Made by a program: the position numbers and the translations under genes. This document shows positions 60,377 to 64,000 of a DNA stretch of 64,000 nt, one piece after another. The stretch spans positions 434,001 to 498,000 of the forward strand of contig OX337231.1 of assembly GCA_946965045.2 (NCBI GenBank). The letters run 5' to 3'. The stretch comes from Epithemia pelagica (Eukaryota; Bacillariophyta; Bacillariophyceae; Surirellales; Surirellaceae). A model generated the notes under the pieces. It had not been told where the DNA came from and ran no database searches. It saw nothing but the letters and a program-made list of their open reading frames with translations. Position 1 is the stretch's first letter; each line of letters opens with the position of its first letter.

Positions 60377-61258
60377 GGTTCTTACCTCACGTCATGGTCC
60401 CAAGCATTTGCCTCGGTTTTGGGTTTTTTCAACCCCCAGCGGGGGTGAGTCTCAGTCGCGATTGAGTCATGCATCTTCGATGCATTCCTATACTCACCCC
60501 CACGGCGCGAGTTCCAGAAACCCACTTCCAAACCACACACACATTCATCACGACGGTGGAGGTTCAGTGGTGCACTATGTCTTCCTTCATCCACCTCCTC
60601 CCACAAAAGACGTCGTCACGGAATCCAATTCCGTCTTGAAACAGCATCATGTGCATCAATTTTGTCGTGACTTGATGCAACGGCCTCCCACGTGGGTCGC
60701 CACCGCACATTCTTTGGCTGTGTTGTAGCTCGGTAGCCCCGTCCTGTGGAAATTATCTCCATGGGAATCGTTGTATCTCCTACAAGACATAGATGTGTTT
60801 GGTTGGTTCACTAGGATAATAGTAACACAATCGATACACTGCAACCCAATTGGAATCGTCCAGAGTAGTTGATTTCGTAAGGCGAGAAGCAACACTGTGG
60901 CAGTCTTTCAACAATCGCTGCAAACAACCTCGCAGGTCGTCGCCAACGCAGATTTGCACCAGGAGTGTAGCTCATGTTGCTTTCTCTCTCTATCCAAGAA
61001 TGCCATGCTGCTGTCGTCGACCAGGAAATGCTGGTTCTTCACACATTCCACATTTGAATAAAGCCCGTTGTGTTCGGCTTCCGTCTGCCCCAGGTTCTCT
61101 TCGTCTCGCTCCTGGTCATGCTCCTTGTCCTGGTCACTCCCGTCATCAAATCAACAAGAACAACAGCAAGAACAAAATGAAGCAGCCGCACTGTCCGAGG
61201 AAAAGAACAAGCCAATCCCCGTATTGATCAATGAACCCAGTCATTTGTTTGGGGACAA
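60377..61258. other. Intergenic with a short palindromic repeat and a coding-like tail
   Basis: Contains the repeat at 60433-60510. On the plus strand a frame at about 60558-60728 reads VVHYVFLHPPPPTKDVV and ends TWVATAHSLAVL; it may be a gene fragment but has no start. Nothing recognised from 60730 to 61258. Confidence 0.4.
60433..60510 (+). repeat. Short palindromic GGGGGTGAGT family, copy 2
   Basis: CCCCCAGCGGGGGTGAGTC at the left and ACTCACCCCCACGGCGCGA at the right; GGGGGTGAGT (60441-60450) and ACTCACCCCC (60492-60501) are a perfect 10-bp inverted repeat. Confidence 0.65.
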
Positions 61259-62330
61259 TCAGCATGAGGCTACTACTACCATCGCGGTCATGGTCCAATT
61301 ATCATCATCGCCCCAACTCATCAACAAGGTCACACAGGACGGTCCCATGCCTCGTCCGAGTTGAATGAGTAAATTGGCGGCGGTCAGTGCGGCGCCTCGC
61401 GTTCCGGGCGGATTGACATTAGTGAGGCAGGGTCGAACATTGACACTGGGCAAACTCGCAATCAACCCACTGCCAAACGCAAAAGAGACACCCAAAGAAC
61501 CATGCGCTCGTGTGGTTCGAACATTGAGCATGCCACAAAAGTGCAAAATGTCCAATTCCGTCGTCAATGCCATGAACAAGGGTAAATACTGTCGATTCCA
61601 GCCTTGGACCAATACCGGTCCCAAACACCACCGGTGGCACAACCCAGTCCAAACAAAAAGACTAAAAAGGTGGCCTTCGGCACCGAAAATCCTCGTTCTT
61701 GACTCAAGTAATCATTCAAAAAGACAAAAATGACACCCAGGGCAAACTGGAAAAAAGCCGTGCCACAACAAGATGGAATTGAACGCAATTTGCAAACAGG
61801 AATGCCAAAACCCTTGCCAACTCAATTTGCGTTCGTACCGAGCACCCGCTCAAATCATGTCTTGCAAGACGCGTTTCTTGCCACCCCGTTCCGGTTCTTG
61901 GACCAAGGCATAACAAATAATGGCCAAGACCAAGGTCACCACGGCACTCACTGTAAAGGCATGTTGCCATCCCAAGGTTGATCCGACCGTCCCGGCATAG
62001 ACTTGTCCCAAAATAATGCCCAATCCCATCATAGCCGTCAATCCCAAGGAGGCAGCATTGCGTTCTTCCACGGCAAACAAATAACCCAAAAAGGAAAAGG
62101 CGACGGGCACACTGCCGACCATGACGCCGTCATTGACCAGACGGCCCACAATAAATTGCGGATAATTGTGCACTTGGACCGTGGCACAGGCCGCCAGGGC
62201 AATTGGGAGCCATGACATTGCTCGGACTCCAAATGGCACAAAAGGCCAAGCCCAACAACAAGGCTTGAGCGTGAATGGTTTGGAAAGGTTGTTTCTGGAT
62301 GAAGATATGGGCACAACAAGTTTGGCCACT
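61259..62330 (-). pseudogene. MFS transporter (Spinster-like) pseudogene
   Basis: Membrane-helix segments appear in order but in three frames: ALLLGLAFCAIWSPSNVMAP (TM1), VGRLVNDGVMVGSVPVAFS, LTAMMGLGIILGQVYAG, FTVSAVVTLVLAIICYALV, FFQFALGVIFVFLNDYLSQ, ATFLVFLFGLGCATGGVW, LPLFMALTTELDILHF and RGAALTAANLLIQLG. The MFS layout and LPLFMALTT resemble Spinster-like exporters. At least three frameshifts break it. Substrate unknown. Confidence 0.75.
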
Positions 62331-63164
62331 CAGTGGTCCACTCAGTGGATGAGAAGACACGACGGGGGGTACACCGATAGAAGTATGAGCCGGTGTGGGA
62401 CGACAAATGGGACCTTCATGCCTTGACGGTTGGAATGTTGCGGGGAGGTTGTCTGGGAGTCTAGTTAGGGCTGAGTTCCGGTGGCCCTGGCGGCGGGGAA
62501 ACGTATTGGAAGGGTGCATGATGATGAAGGGGACGGGCGAGAACTGGAAGACAATGGAAAGGTGGCTTCGGGATGAAGATATGGGCACGACAAGTTCGGC
62601 ACCGTGGTGGATGCGTTGTGGATGGTGTGTTGTTATGTCAAAGTGGGTAAAATCGCCGATTTCAGAGGTCGCGCCTTGGGGGTGAGTAAGGGAATGCATG
62701 GAACATGAGCGACCAACTCGCCCCCGCTGGGGGGTATGGGTTTGTGACAGACGAGTTGTCCAAAAATTTTTGACCATTCGTCTCAAACAAGAAACCACTG
62801 GACGCAAGCCGACCTTGATGCAACGGACGGTGATGGCAATTAGAGATACTTAGAGCTTCCTGGAGCAGTGGCGGGCGACATTGAAAAAAGGATAGGGTTG
62901 GGGATTTGTCTGGCCGCCTCACCTATTTGGAGGGGATTTAATGGCGAATGCGGCAGGACTTGCGACCACGCAAAAATCTGAAATCGAGGTTCGAGTTTTG
63001 AGGTGGGGCTTTGTCCCTACCTCGAAACAACGATCTGGACGTTCATGTCCACGTAAAAACATGAACCAATGTCTTTTTTAGTTTCTAGATTCGAGGTTCA
63101 CCATCATGAACGTACAAGCCTCCCCCACCAGTTTCATTCCACACAATCCACCCTGCTTCCAACC
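62331..63164. other. Intergenic with repeats
   Basis: GATGAAGATATGGGCACRAC occurs at about 62297 and 62571, a local duplication. The inverted copy 3 of the palindromic family is at 62668-62735. Around 62990-63060 there are small palindromes (ACCTCGAAA, GTTCATGT). No gene recognised. Confidence 0.4.
62668..62735 (-). repeat. Short palindromic GGGGGTGAGT family, copy 3 (inverted)
   Basis: GGGGGTGAGT at 62678-62687 and ACTCGCCCCC at 62716-62725; flanks GCGCC on the left and GCTGGGGGG on the right match copies 1 and 2 reversed. Beyond it, GAAATCGGCGATTT also resembles the flank of copy 1. Confidence 0.6.
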
Positions 63165-63955
63165 ATGACAATGGATAGAACTCCTTGGAAGAACACAACC
63201 AAGAGCCCATACGAGACAGCACTCATATGTATGTGTGTTGTGGACTCTCTTGGGCTACTTGATTTTGATCAGACCACATTAACAGCTGAAGAGAAGCGAA
63301 AGAAAATACCAAGAGTCCGAAGTAGAGTTGAAGATATTATGTACGAACTTGGTCCCTCTGCGTGTCGGCGATATTACCGCATGAATGAAGATTCCTTTTG
63401 GTCCCTACACCAAATTCTCACACCATTCATTGATGAAGTGACAGCCAAACGTCTTGCAGTTAAAAGAAGCAGAGAGAAGAGCGGAAAAGACGACAACGCC
63501 GAGCAAAATATCGGAGGAAGAGGAACCGTGGAAGCAGGATTCTGCCCCCCAATGGGACAGTACCATCAGCAACACGGCTCAGTGTGGCTCTGCGATATTT
63601 TGCTGGTGCTGACCCATTGGACCTGATGCTAGTTCACGGCATCAGCCATGTCCAGGTTTTTATCAGTGTCTGGACCATTGTGGATGCCGTTCACCTCTGT
63701 CCCCACAATCATTTTGTCTTTCCCCAGGATCATGATGAGCAGAGAAAATTGGCAGAAGAGTTCATGAGCCTTCAGCCCCATACACATGGCAAGGAGTACT
63801 TTGTTCCTCAGCTCAGGTTGGGTCTCTTTCAGATTCTTGCGAGCATCACACTCCCTCTCGGCTTCATTGCACACAGAGTCAGAGTCTCCTTGATTGTCTT
63901 GTTGTTGACGCTGATGAAGTTCTGGTGTGTTGAGCATCAGGTCAGAAGGAGATGA
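63165..63955 (+). pseudogene. PIF/Harbinger transposase remnant (frameshifted)
   Basis: From the ATG at 63165: CRRYYRMNEDSFWSLHQIL is the conserved N-terminal box of HARBI1-like nucleases. A one-base loss in the C-run at 63545-63550 shifts the frame, after which VALRYFAGADPLDLMLVHGI and SVWTIVDAVH follow, again classic Harbinger sequence. The expected DDE core beyond AEEF is absent; after about 63770 the similarity ends. Confidence 0.8.
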
Positions 63956-63979
63956 TGCAGAACCTGTTGAACGATGCAA
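63629..63979 (-). other. Antisense coding-like frame at the right edge
   Basis: A minus-strand open frame whose first half (LMLNTPELHQRQQQDNQGD, ARKNLKETQPELRNKVLLA) looks more protein-like than the plus strand between about 63780 and 63950. It may be the end of a gene or of the second protein of the transposon. Truncated by the window. Confidence 0.25.
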
Positions 63980-64000
63980 GGATGCCGTCAGCTTCGTCGC

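Overview
This is nuclear DNA from a stramenopile, most likely a raphid pennate diatom. The grounds are short GT-AG introns (about 75-215 bp) that interrupt otherwise compact genes, a plastid-type bipartite leader, CRY-DASH, Ty1/copia elements of the kind common in diatoms, and many lineage-specific secreted or orphan proteins. I cannot name the species from sequence alone.

Bases 1-20,500 form a gene-rich core. In order: the tail of a gene entering from the left; a secreted cysteine-containing protein; an FHA-domain protein; a plastid Tic40/STI1-like protein with two SAP-like repeats; two tandemly duplicated kelch genes; mitochondrial succinyl-CoA ligase beta subunit; an acidic/basic membrane-anchored protein; a mitochondrial single-span coiled-coil protein; a CRY-DASH photolyase/cryptochrome; and a type II membrane protein with a nucleotide-sugar-transferase-like lumenal domain.

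Bases 20,500-64,000 are an accessory region built from mobile elements and duplications. Two nearly complete copia elements (23910-30248 and 51065-57403), each with LTRs and a 6-bp target duplication, are inserted into the two copies of an older segmental duplication. A tyrosine-recombinase (DIRS-order) retrotransposon lies at 38454-47423, with split direct repeats and extra tandem repeat units. A PIF/Harbinger transposase relic runs off the right end. Between them are two members of a three-exon orphan family, a SelM/Sep15-like secreted protein without its redox Sec/Cys, SDR remnants, a DUF3291-like pseudogene, an MFS pseudogene, and three copies of a Crinkler-like gene (ubiquitin-like header, PD-(D/E)xK-like region, protein-kinase-like domain).

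The most notable observations are these. (1) All three retrotransposons join gag and pol in one frame through a single UGA followed by C. (2) Crinkler-like genes exchange N-terminal headers at the intron just after an IVVAP motif, in a diatom. (3) The copia elements carry a primer-binding site matching the D-arm of initiator tRNA-Met, which suggests tRNA-fragment priming. (4) The DIRS-order element has an amplified A-B repeat array.
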